64,000 nucleotides of DNA from the NCBI RefSeq assembly GCF_003122085.1, contig NZ_QEXV01000001.1, positions 620,001-684,000 of the forward strand, written 5' to 3'. Position numbers and translations under genes: made by a program. Under the pieces are notes generated by a model. The model searched no databases and was not told the origin of the DNA. It worked only from the letters and a program-made list of their open reading frames with translations. Below are positions 53,795 to 61,303 of the stretch, piece after piece. Source of the stretch: Marinicauda salina (GTDB taxonomy: Bacteria; Pseudomonadota; Alphaproteobacteria; Caulobacterales; Maricaulaceae). How positions within the stretch are numbered: position 1 is the stretch's first letter; each line of letters opens with the position of its first letter.

Positions 53795-54358
53795 TGTCCT
53801 GTCTCCTTAGGTTCACAGAGCGCCGCTGACCGGTCGGGCGTTAACCCCCTCAGACCCGAAAAGCGGCAGGGCTCTCTCCTGCCCTGTGAAGAATACTATG
53901 ACAGACGGCGCTGCGAGCCAAGGATTTTTTTACAATACGTTAACCATTTAAACTGCGGAATTCATTGCGCTTTCGGCGAGCGTCCCGTGTTGGTACGCAG
54001 ATTTTCGTGGCTCGCTCGACTTGAATGCAGTTCAGCAACAGCGGTTAAAATATTTAAGAGCTCAAAAAAGCGAAAATGTTAATATCGGTCGTTTTGGAGT
54101 TGGCACGGCTATCGCAGTTGCTCTTTTGACTGCTGTATTAACCGAATTTACGAAGGATTAATCTTTGTAAACTTTTGATAACCGGATGCAACGCCTTGCA
54201 ACCGACATCCAAGCAGTTGTTTTTGCAACGCACATGACTTGCAGGCGCTGGCGCGCGCTGCAACCTTGCATGGCTTATGCGCGCTCGCGCGCCCTCCGGG
54301 CGGATCGCGCAGGCGGTCGCCCGGAGGCGGATTTCACTGGGCCCGCAGGCCGCAAGTC
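53795..54358 (-). promoter_or_regulatory. AT-rich 564-bp promoter region of the Tad operon
   Basis: No gene is supported here. It contains TTAACCAT-TTAA at 53940-53951, TTAACCCC at 53841-53848, a TTAAAATATTTAA stretch near 54046, and TTAACCGA at 54138-54145, a density of TTAA words unlike the rest of the window. CtrA controls pilA in Caulobacter, so CtrA binding is plausible. The composition and length suggest a large regulatory region or a remnant of transferred DNA; the segment 54190-54350 (CAACGCCTTGCAACC, TTTTTGCAACGC) has short GCAAC repeats of unknown meaning. Confidence 0.45.
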
Positions 54359-54646
54359 TCAGATTTCGAGGGGGTCGTCGACGCGCACGAGCACCAGGCG
54401 GAAATCGCCGCACGCCTTGCCGATGCGCGAATAGGCCGCGTAGATGCACGACGGCGTCGCGATCAGGAAGCCCGCGCCCTGCGCCCACTGGGCGAGGGTT
54501 TCGTCGCTGGCGCCGGCGATCACGCCGATGACGGCGATGAAGACCGCCGCGATGAGGCCGCCGGCGAGGCCGAAGGCGGCGCTGCGCCACGCGATCGACC
54601 ACCACAGCCGCGCGGCGCGGAAGAGGGTCGGCTTGACCAGCTGCAT
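54359..54646 (-). CDS. Small hypothetical membrane protein
   Basis: 95 residues. Two hydrophobic helices, AAFGLAGGLIAAVFIAVIGV and WAQGAGFLIATPSCIYAAYS, with a C-terminal cytoplasmic tail IGKACGDFRLVLVRVDDPLE. No family recognised. ACGGAGACGAACCC precedes the start. It is divergent from the HlyD gene. Confidence 0.7.
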   Translation of the reverse strand: MQLVKPTLFRAARLWWSIAWRSAAFGLAGGLIAAVFIAVIGVIAGASDETLAQWAQGAGFLIATPSCIYAAYSRIGKACGDFRLVLVRVDDPLEI

Positions 54647-54756
54647 GGGTTCGTCTCCGTGTCTGTCGCCGGATGGTGATGATGGCGCGAACCGGTTAAA
54701 ATTGCGTGCGTAGGCGGGCCGGGATTCGGCGCGCCCGGCGGTGGAAAGAGGACGGC

Positions 54757-56112
54757 GTGACGGAAGAGCGGACCGATGAGAGCGCGACCCCGGCCGGCGA
54801 GGCCGGCGCGGCGGCGGCCGAGGACGATTTCTTCGACGTGATGCAGCCCCGCGAGGGGCGCTGGGTGATCCTGGCGCTGCTGGGCGCGCTGATCTTCTTC
54901 CTGCTCTGGGCGGGCTTGACCAAGCTCGACGAGGTGACCCGCGCCGAGGGCCGGGTCATCCCCTCGCGCAATACGCAATCCATCCAGTCGAGCGAACCGG
55001 GCACGATCCGCGAGATGCTCGTGCGCGTCGGCGAGCAGGTCGAGGAGGGCCAGGTGCTGGTCCGCCTCGACGACACGCTGTCGAGCTCCGATCTGGGCGA
55101 ACTGGAATCCCGCCTGCGCGCGCTGCGCGCCCAGCAGGCGCGCCTGCGCGTCGAGGCGTCCGGGGGAACGCTCGAGGATTTCCTGTGTCCCGAGGAGGTC
55201 GCCGCCGCCGATCCGGAGGTCTGCGCCTCCGAGCGTTCGCTGCTCGAGGCCCGGCTGGCGGCGATCCGCGACCGCCGCGAGATCGTCGAGCAGCGCCTGG
55301 AGCAGCGCCGCCGCCAGCTCAACGAGGCGCGGACCAATATCCGCACCCATCGCGAGGCGCTGGCCCTGGCCGAGGAGCGGCTCGAGCTCGTCCGCCCGAT
55401 GGCGCAGACCAACGTGCTGCCGCAGACCGACCTGATCGAGGCCGAGCGCGTCGCGTCCGAGCAGCGCGGCCTGCTGTCGGCGTCGCGCGAGGCCGCCCAG
55501 GGCGCCGAGGCCGCGGTGCGAGAGGCCGAGGCCCAGCTCAGCGAGATCACGACGGGCTTCCGCGAGGAGGTCCAGACCACGCTCAACGAGGTCAATGACG
55601 AGATCAACGTGATCCGCGAGACGCTGCGCGGCGCCGAGGACCGGGTCTCGCGCGCCGAGATCCGCTCGCCGGTCTCGGGCACGGTCAACGCGATCGGGAT
55701 CACCACGCTGGGCGCCTATGTCGCGCCGGGCCAGGAGATCCTGTCGGTCGTGCCCCGCGACGACACCCTGCTGGTCGAGGCGCGCGTCGCGCCGAGCGAC
55801 ATCGCCTTCATCCGCCCCGACCAGGACGCCAACGTGAAGATCACCGCCTACGACTTCACCATCTATGGCGGGCTCGACGCGGAGGTGACCTATGTCTCGT
55901 CGGACAGCGTCTACAATTCCGAGCGCGACGAGACCTATTTCGTCGTCCACCTGCAGACCGACCGCGCCTTCCTGGAGATGCGCGGCGAACAGTTCCCGAT
56001 CTCGCCGGGCATGATCACGCAGGCCGAGATCGTCACCGGGCGGAAGTCGATCCTCGACTATCTGCTGAAGCCCGTGACGCGGGCCTGGGGCGAGGCGCTG
56101 CGCGAGCGGTGA
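54757..56112 (+). CDS. HlyD-family type I secretion periplasmic adaptor
   Basis: 451 residues from a GTG behind AAGAGGACGGC; an earlier GTG (54706) lacks a ribosome site. One N-terminal helix (VILALLGALIFFLLWAGL), a biotinyl-lipoyl hybrid half IREMLVRVGEQVEEGQVLVR, long coiled coils at about 110-300, and the closing IRSPVSGTVNAIGITTLGAY with VAPGQEILSVVPRDD. It links the ABC exporter encoded at 56731-59046 to the TolC channel. The stop overlaps the next start (GTGA). Confidence 0.94.
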   Translation: MTEERTDESATPAGEAGAAAAEDDFFDVMQPREGRWVILALLGALIFFLLWAGLTKLDEVTRAEGRVIPSRNTQSIQSSEPGTIREMLVRVGEQVEEGQVLVRLDDTLSSSDLGELESRLRALRAQQARLRVEASGGTLEDFLCPEEVAAADPEVCASERSLLEARLAAIRDRREIVEQRLEQRRRQLNEARTNIRTHREALALAEERLELVRPMAQTNVLPQTDLIEAERVASEQRGLLSASREAAQGAEAAVREAEAQLSEITTGFREEVQTTLNEVNDEINVIRETLRGAEDRVSRAEIRSPVSGTVNAIGITTLGAYVAPGQEILSVVPRDDTLLVEARVAPSDIAFIRPDQDANVKITAYDFTIYGGLDAEVTYVSSDSVYNSERDETYFVVHLQTDRAFLEMRGEQFPISPGMITQAEIVTGRKSILDYLLKPVTRAWGEALRER

Positions 56113-56723
56113 GCGATCGGATGGCGGACCCTCCTTCCGGCGAGGACTTCGCCGATCCGATCCTCAAGACGCTCACCTGGCGCGGCAAGCGGACCTCGCT
56201 GAGGCTGGAGAAGGCGATCTGGGACGGCATCGCCTGGCTGGCGCGCAGCCGGTCGATCCCCGCGCGGCGCTATCTCGAACAGGCGCTCGCCGACAGCGAC
56301 AGCGCCGGCGCGCCCAACCGCTCGGCGTTCATTCGCGCCCGCGTGGCGTCCGAGCTTCTCCAGGAAGCGATGCAGGACCGGCTCGACCTCGCCGATCTGC
56401 GCTCGATGGTGCGCGCCGCGCCCTCGCCGGTCTTCGTGCTCAACAGCCGCGGCGAGCTGTGCGACTACAATGACGAGATGGCCCATTTCATCCGGGTGGC
56501 CTTCGAGGGCCGGCCGGCCAATCCCACCGCGAAGCTGGAGCTGCAGTTCGCCCGGCCGCTCGCCGTCATCGAGCAGGAGCTCGAGGACGCGCGCGGCGCG
56601 CCGGCGCTGGTCAATTTCTCGCTGAGCTATGACGGCGCGATCGTGCCCGGCCGGGCGCGGCTCACCGTGACGGGACCGCGCAGGACGATGATGCGCCGGC
56701 TCGTGGGCTTCATCCAGCAATAG
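56109..56723 (+). CDS. Ribbon-helix-helix protein with PAS-like domain, coupled to the T1SS adaptor
   Basis: 204 residues; the GTG start overlaps the HlyD stop as GTGA, an ATG four codons later is the alternative. Residues 20-62 resemble an RHH_4 domain: TLTWRGKRTSLRLEKAIWDG, IAWLARSRSIPARRYLEQAL. Residues 90-200 begin like a PAS domain, MVRAAPSPVFVLNSRGELCD, YNDEMAHFIRVAFEG. Likely a cytoplasmic DNA-binding sensor for the secretion locus; the ligand and target are unknown. Confidence 0.72.
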   Translation: MSDRMADPPSGEDFADPILKTLTWRGKRTSLRLEKAIWDGIAWLARSRSIPARRYLEQALADSDSAGAPNRSAFIRARVASELLQEAMQDRLDLADLRSMVRAAPSPVFVLNSRGELCDYNDEMAHFIRVAFEGRPANPTAKLELQFARPLAVIEQELEDARGAPALVNFSLSYDGAIVPGRARLTVTGPRRTMMRRLVGFIQQ

Positions 56724-56730
56724 GCGGACG

Positions 56731-59046
56731 TCAGGCGGTGCGCCGCCCGCCGCGGCGGCCCGATCCGGATCCGGACTGCGTCTCCTCGCTCTCGGAAGCG
56801 TCGTCGCCGGACTTCGCGGTCTTCGCCTTGGTCTTGCCGCTCGCCGCTTTGCGCCGGCTGCGTCCGGCGGACTTCGCCTCGTCGGCTTCAGCCGCCTGGC
56901 CGGCGGCCTCCTGGTCCCGGCGGCCCTGCAGCCTGGCGATCACGTCGTCGCGCGGGCCGTCCATCATCACCTTGCCGTTGTCGAGCACGATGAGCCGGTC
57001 GACCAGCTCGAGGACCGGCTGGCGGTGGGTGGCCACGATCAGGGTCTGGTCGGGCGCGATCGCCTGGCTCAGGCGCTTGACGAGCTGGCCCTCGGTCCAG
57101 TTGTCGAGATTGGCGGTGGGCTCGTCGAGGATGAGCGTGCGGAACGGGTGCACGAACGCGCGCGCGAGCGCCAGGATGCGCCTCTGGCCGCTCGACAGGC
57201 GCTCGCCGCGCTCGCCGATATCGAGCTCGAAGCCCGCCTCGCCCTCGGCGAGGAAGTCGAGCAGGCCCGAGAGCTTCGCGGCCTGCATCAGCCGCTCGTT
57301 CGGCACGGACGCGTCGCCGAGCGTGAGGTTCTCCCGGACCGTGCCCGAGAACAGCTCCGGGTTCGCCGCGACCAGGCGGATCGACTTGCGCACGTCGCGC
57401 ACATTGTACTGGCGCACGTCGAGACCATCGATGTGATAGCCGCCGGCGTCGGGCGGATAGAGCCCGCCGAGCAGGCGGCACAGCGTCGTCTTGCCAGACC
57501 CGACGCGGCCGATCACGCCGACGCGCTCGCCGGGCTCGATCTTCAGCGTGACGTCGTGGAGCACGTCGCGGTCGGCGCCCTCGAAGCGCACGGACGCCTC
57601 GCGCAGCTCCAGCCGCGCCTGCGTGACGGGCCGGCTGACGGCGCGGGCCTGGGCCTCGCTGGGCAGCTCCATCAGGCGGTCGAGCGCATTGAGCGAGGAG
57701 AAGGCCTGGCGGCCGCGCGTGATCAGCAGCGCCATCGTGCCCACCGGCGCGAGCGCGCGGCTCGACAGCATGACCACGGCGATGATCGCGCCGAGCGAGA
57801 GCTGGGCGGCGGCGAACAGATAGGCGCCGCCGACCACCAGTCCGACGGTGATCAGCTGCTGGACCATCGCCGAGGCCGACATGCCGAAACTGGTCAGCCG
57901 GCGCAGGCGCTCGTTCGTCTCGGCGCCCGATTTCACATGGCCGCGCCAGCGCCGCGTCAGGCTGCGTTCGGCGCCCAGCGTCTTCACGGACTCGAGCGCG
58001 GCGACTGTCTCGAACAGCATGGTGTGGCGCGCGGAGTCGTTGGCGCGGGCGTCCTCGATCACCTTCGTGTTCAGCTGTTGCAGGATGAAGCCCAGCCCGA
58101 GCACGGCGAGGAAGCCGCTGATCGGCACCAGCACCAGCCAGCCCGCGATCAGCGCGATGACGCCGAAGAAGATGATGATGAAGCCGATATCGACGATCGA
58201 GGAGACGGTCGCCGAGGTGAAGAAGTCGCGGACGAAGTTGAACTCGTTGAACCGGCTGATATAGGCGCCGGTCGGTTCGCGCCGGGCGAGCAGCGGCGCG
58301 TTGAGGATCTTCTCGAACAATCGCGTCGAGATGCGGTAGTCGACGCGCTTGCCGATGGCGTCGATCAGGCCGGCGCGCGCGAGCTTGAGCACCAGCTCGA
58401 AGCCGATCGCGGCCATGACGCCGAAGGCGAGCACCCACAGCGTGGCGAACGCCTGGTTGGGGAAGACCCGGTCATAGACGTTCATGATGAACAGCGGCAT
58501 CGCCAGCGCGAGCGTGTTGATCACGAGACCAGCGATGGCGATGTAGACGAAGCTCGCGCGGTATTCGCGGATCACGCCCCAGAACCACTCACGCGGCTTG
58601 TCGGGCTGGGCGTCGCCGCCCGCCGCCGCGCGGCCGGGCTCGGGCGGCGTCACCTCGAAGACGCGACCGGTGAGGCGATCCTTCAAGTCGCCGACCTCGA
58701 CGCGCTCGGCGCGCTGGGTCTCGTCCTCCGCCAGAAGCGCGAGGGTCTTTTCGTCGAGGCGCCGGGCGACGCGCCACTCGCCGGAGACCGTCTCCAGCAG
58801 GAAGCACTCGGCCTTCGTCTCCTTGAACAGCTTCGCCGGCTTGCCGCTGACCGGCCGGGCGGCGAGGCCGCTGGAGCGGCACGCATCGATGAAGGCTTCG
58901 GTGTCCCAGGCGTCCTCGACGCCGCGCGCGATCGATTCCGCGTCGCTGGACGGCGCGAGTTCGCGCGCGAGGATCATGTACCCCGCGCGCAGGCTGGAAC
59001 TCACGGACTCGGACTCTGAGATGGCGTCCCCCGCCGGCTGCTCCAC
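56731..59046 (-). CDS. Type I secretion ABC transporter (LapB/HlyB-like permease-ATPase)
   Basis: 771 residues. N-terminal C39-like domain without catalytic cysteine (about 20-130), six-helix membrane domain (YIAIAGLVINTLALAMPLFI), and ATPase domain: Walker A IGRVGSGKTTLCRLLGGLYP, signature ERLSSGQRRILALARAF, Walker B LILDEPTANLD. The degenerate peptidase domain is typical for exporters of large adhesins, which bind their C-terminal signal. An unusual 80-residue tail is rich in Lys, Ser and acidic residues. It is convergent with the RHH gene. Confidence 0.95.
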   Translation of the reverse strand: MEQPAGDAISESESVSSSLRAGYMILARELAPSSDAESIARGVEDAWDTEAFIDACRSSGLAARPVSGKPAKLFKETKAECFLLETVSGEWRVARRLDEKTLALLAEDETQRAERVEVGDLKDRLTGRVFEVTPPEPGRAAAGGDAQPDKPREWFWGVIREYRASFVYIAIAGLVINTLALAMPLFIMNVYDRVFPNQAFATLWVLAFGVMAAIGFELVLKLARAGLIDAIGKRVDYRISTRLFEKILNAPLLARREPTGAYISRFNEFNFVRDFFTSATVSSIVDIGFIIIFFGVIALIAGWLVLVPISGFLAVLGLGFILQQLNTKVIEDARANDSARHTMLFETVAALESVKTLGAERSLTRRWRGHVKSGAETNERLRRLTSFGMSASAMVQQLITVGLVVGGAYLFAAAQLSLGAIIAVVMLSSRALAPVGTMALLITRGRQAFSSLNALDRLMELPSEAQARAVSRPVTQARLELREASVRFEGADRDVLHDVTLKIEPGERVGVIGRVGSGKTTLCRLLGGLYPPDAGGYHIDGLDVRQYNVRDVRKSIRLVAANPELFSGTVRENLTLGDASVPNERLMQAAKLSGLLDFLAEGEAGFELDIGERGERLSSGQRRILALARAFVHPFRTLILDEPTANLDNWTEGQLVKRLSQAIAPDQTLIVATHRQPVLELVDRLIVLDNGKVMMDGPRDDVIARLQGRRDQEAAGQAAEADEAKSAGRSRRKAASGKTKAKTAKSGDDASESEETQSGSGSGRRGGRRTA

Positions 59047-59068
59047 GTAACGCGGCGCAGCCTAGCGA

Positions 59069-60451
59069 TCAGGGATAGCGGCGATGATCGTCCTCGCCCG
59101 CCCCGAGCGCCGGTGCGCCGACGGCCTCCCGATGACCGCCGCGGGCGGCGTCGGGAGCCGAGAGGCCCATCGTTTCGACGAGGTCGCCCATCGACGCCAG
59201 CATGCGATACTGCGCGAACAGATGGGCGTGCCGCGACGTCGCGAGCGCCTCCAGGACATTGATGCGCGTGTTCTGCGCGTCCAGCAAGTCCAGAAGCGAA
59301 CGCTGACCGGCGTCGAACTGCGAGAGATAGCCGTCGACGACTTCGTTGGAGAAGTCGGCCTGCTCCCGGAGCACTTCGAGGAGTTCCTCCTCGCGCTCGA
59401 GCCGGTCCCAGGACAGGCGCACCTCTTCCTCGATCTCGCGCGAGACCTGGTGCAGACGGAACCGCTCCTCGCTCACCCGGCGCAGGTTCTCCTGCGCGGA
59501 GGCCTGGTTGATGCCGCCGTTATAGAGCGTCCAGCGCATCACGGCGCGGATCTGGAAGTCGGTCGTGTCGCCCTCGAAGGCGTCGAGGTCCTGGCCGGCG
59601 CGGGCGCGGCCCTCGATCGAGATCGTGGGATAGTATTCCGACCGCGCCGTCTTCAGCACGCCTTCGGCCGCGGAGATGTCGGCCTGGGCGATCCCGATCT
59701 CCGGATTGCCCCGGCGCGCGCCACCGATCGCGGCGTCCAGGTCGGACGGCAGCACGTTCATGTAGGCGCTGGGCTCCTCGTAGCCGACGACCGGCATGCC
59801 GACGAGGCGGCGGAAGGTGATGTCCGCCGAGACGCGGTCGCGCTGGGCTTCGGTCAGGCGGCGACGCGCCGCCGAGAGGCGCTCCTGCGCCTGACGCAGA
59901 TCGGTCTCGGAGATCGTGCGGCCGGCGACGCCCTCTTCAAGCCGCTCCACCGTCTGGCGGTGGAAGTCGACATTCTCCTGGGCCAGCTCGACGAGCCGCG
60001 TCTGCAGGCCGTAATTGATGTACTCGCGCGCGACCTCGAGCGCGATGAACTCGGAGCGCTCGAGCACGCGCGCCGCGGCGCCGTCGACGCGGGCGGCCTG
60101 GCGCTCCAGCTCGCCGCGGCGGCCGTAGCCGTCGAACAGCACCTGTTCGGCGAACAGCGAGGCTTCGAGCGGCTCGAGCGTCTGGTCGCCGAGCCCGGCG
60201 GCGTCGCGCGAGGGATTGTCGAGCTCCCGATAACCCGCCGAGGCCTCGAACAGGACGCGGGGCCGGTAGAGCCCGCGGGCCTGGTTCTCCTCGAACGCGA
60301 TCGCCTCGCGGTTCTGGATGGCCTGGTGGATTTCCGGGTTCGAGTTCAGGGCGATCTCGACGGCGGTGGGCAGGTTCACCGGCTCCTGCGCCGAGGCGGC
60401 TCCGAGGAGCGCGGCGGCGGAAGCGGTGATGCACGCGGTAAGGCGGAACAT
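59069..60451 (-). CDS. TolC-family outer-membrane channel of the T1SS
   Basis: 460 residues from MFRLTACITASAAALLGAAS, a signal peptide ending at SAQ, with AAGAGGTCACC before the ATG. Two OEP repeats with long helices: LPTAVEIALNSNPEIHQAIQ, TISETDLRQAQERLSAARRR and NPEIGIAQADISAAEGVLKT, YLSQFDAGQRSLLDLLDAQN, which is the TolC/LapE hinge motif. It lies 22 bp upstream of the ABC gene on the same strand. Confidence 0.95.
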   Translation of the reverse strand: MFRLTACITASAAALLGAASAQEPVNLPTAVEIALNSNPEIHQAIQNREAIAFEENQARGLYRPRVLFEASAGYRELDNPSRDAAGLGDQTLEPLEASLFAEQVLFDGYGRRGELERQAARVDGAAARVLERSEFIALEVAREYINYGLQTRLVELAQENVDFHRQTVERLEEGVAGRTISETDLRQAQERLSAARRRLTEAQRDRVSADITFRRLVGMPVVGYEEPSAYMNVLPSDLDAAIGGARRGNPEIGIAQADISAAEGVLKTARSEYYPTISIEGRARAGQDLDAFEGDTTDFQIRAVMRWTLYNGGINQASAQENLRRVSEERFRLHQVSREIEEEVRLSWDRLEREEELLEVLREQADFSNEVVDGYLSQFDAGQRSLLDLLDAQNTRINVLEALATSRHAHLFAQYRMLASMGDLVETMGLSAPDAARGGHREAVGAPALGAGEDDHRRYP

Positions 60452-60527
60452 GGTGACCTCTTTCAAGCAGCGGCGACGCGGCGTCGGATGATCGTGGGAT
60501 GTCCGGCGGTCGCCAGCCGTTGTCCTT

Positions 60528-61268
60528 CTAGCTCTGCTCGTCCGGCACGAACGTGATCTCGGCCTCGACGCGGCGGTTCAGCGGCTCGCGCACGCCGTCC
60601 GGCGTCGGCTGGGCGGGGCGCGTTTCGCCGAAGGCGCGCGTCTCGATCAGGTCGCGGCTGAAGCCCGCCCCGATCAGATACGACGCGACGGCGTCGGCGC
60701 GGTCCTGCGAGAGGCCGCGATTGTAGCTGTCCGAACCCGACCGGTCGGTGTGCCCGGCGATGAGCGCCCGGTCGAGCCCGCACTGGGCGGCTTCGCTCGA
60801 CGCCTGGTCGAGCGCGTCGCGCGCCTGGTCGTTCAGGTCGGAGCGATCCCAGGCGAAATAGACCGTCACCGCGAGCTCGTCCGAGCACAGATCGTCGGTC
60901 TGGGGTTCGGGTTCGGGCTGCGCGATCCGGATCGGCTCGAGCCGGTTCGAGAAGCAGTCGCAGCGATTGATGCTGTCGGCGTCCTGCTCGCCCGAGCGCA
61001 GATAGCCGATCGCGATCGCGCAGTGCGCGGCGGTCTCGGTCGCCCAGGTGTAGACGGTCGATTCGGAGTCGATGACGTCGTCGGCCGACGACGTCGAAGC
61101 CGCGCTCGAATACCGGCTCGACAACTCGCTCATCAGCGAGCGGTTGTTCATGCCGAGGAGATCGGACGGCTCCGCGCCGGAGCAGAACAGGTCGGCCTGC
61201 TGCGCCTGCGCGGGCCCGCCGATCACGATCGCTCCAAGCAGCGCGCTGCTCAGCCAGAGGCTACGCAT
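60528..61268 (-). CDS. OmpA-family outer-membrane/periplasmic protein
   Basis: 246 residues. Signal peptide MRSLWLSSALLGAIVIGGPA ending near AQAQ. N-terminal domain with four cysteines (LFCSG, HCAI, RCDCF). C-terminal OmpA domain: VTVYFAWDRSDLNDQARDAL, LIAGHTDRSGSDSYNRGLSQ, RADAVASYLIGAGF, EPLNRRVEAEI. It should anchor to murein. Placement between the adhesin and tolC genes suggests it stabilises the secretion channel or the adhesin. Confidence 0.93.
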   Translation of the reverse strand: MRSLWLSSALLGAIVIGGPAQAQQADLFCSGAEPSDLLGMNNRSLMSELSSRYSSAASTSSADDVIDSESTVYTWATETAAHCAIAIGYLRSGEQDADSINRCDCFSNRLEPIRIAQPEPEPQTDDLCSDELAVTVYFAWDRSDLNDQARDALDQASSEAAQCGLDRALIAGHTDRSGSDSYNRGLSQDRADAVASYLIGAGFSRDLIETRAFGETRPAQPTPDGVREPLNRRVEAEITFVPDEQS

Positions 61269-61303
61269 GAGAAATCCCCCAATCCATCCTCGTCCCGTTC
61301 AGC

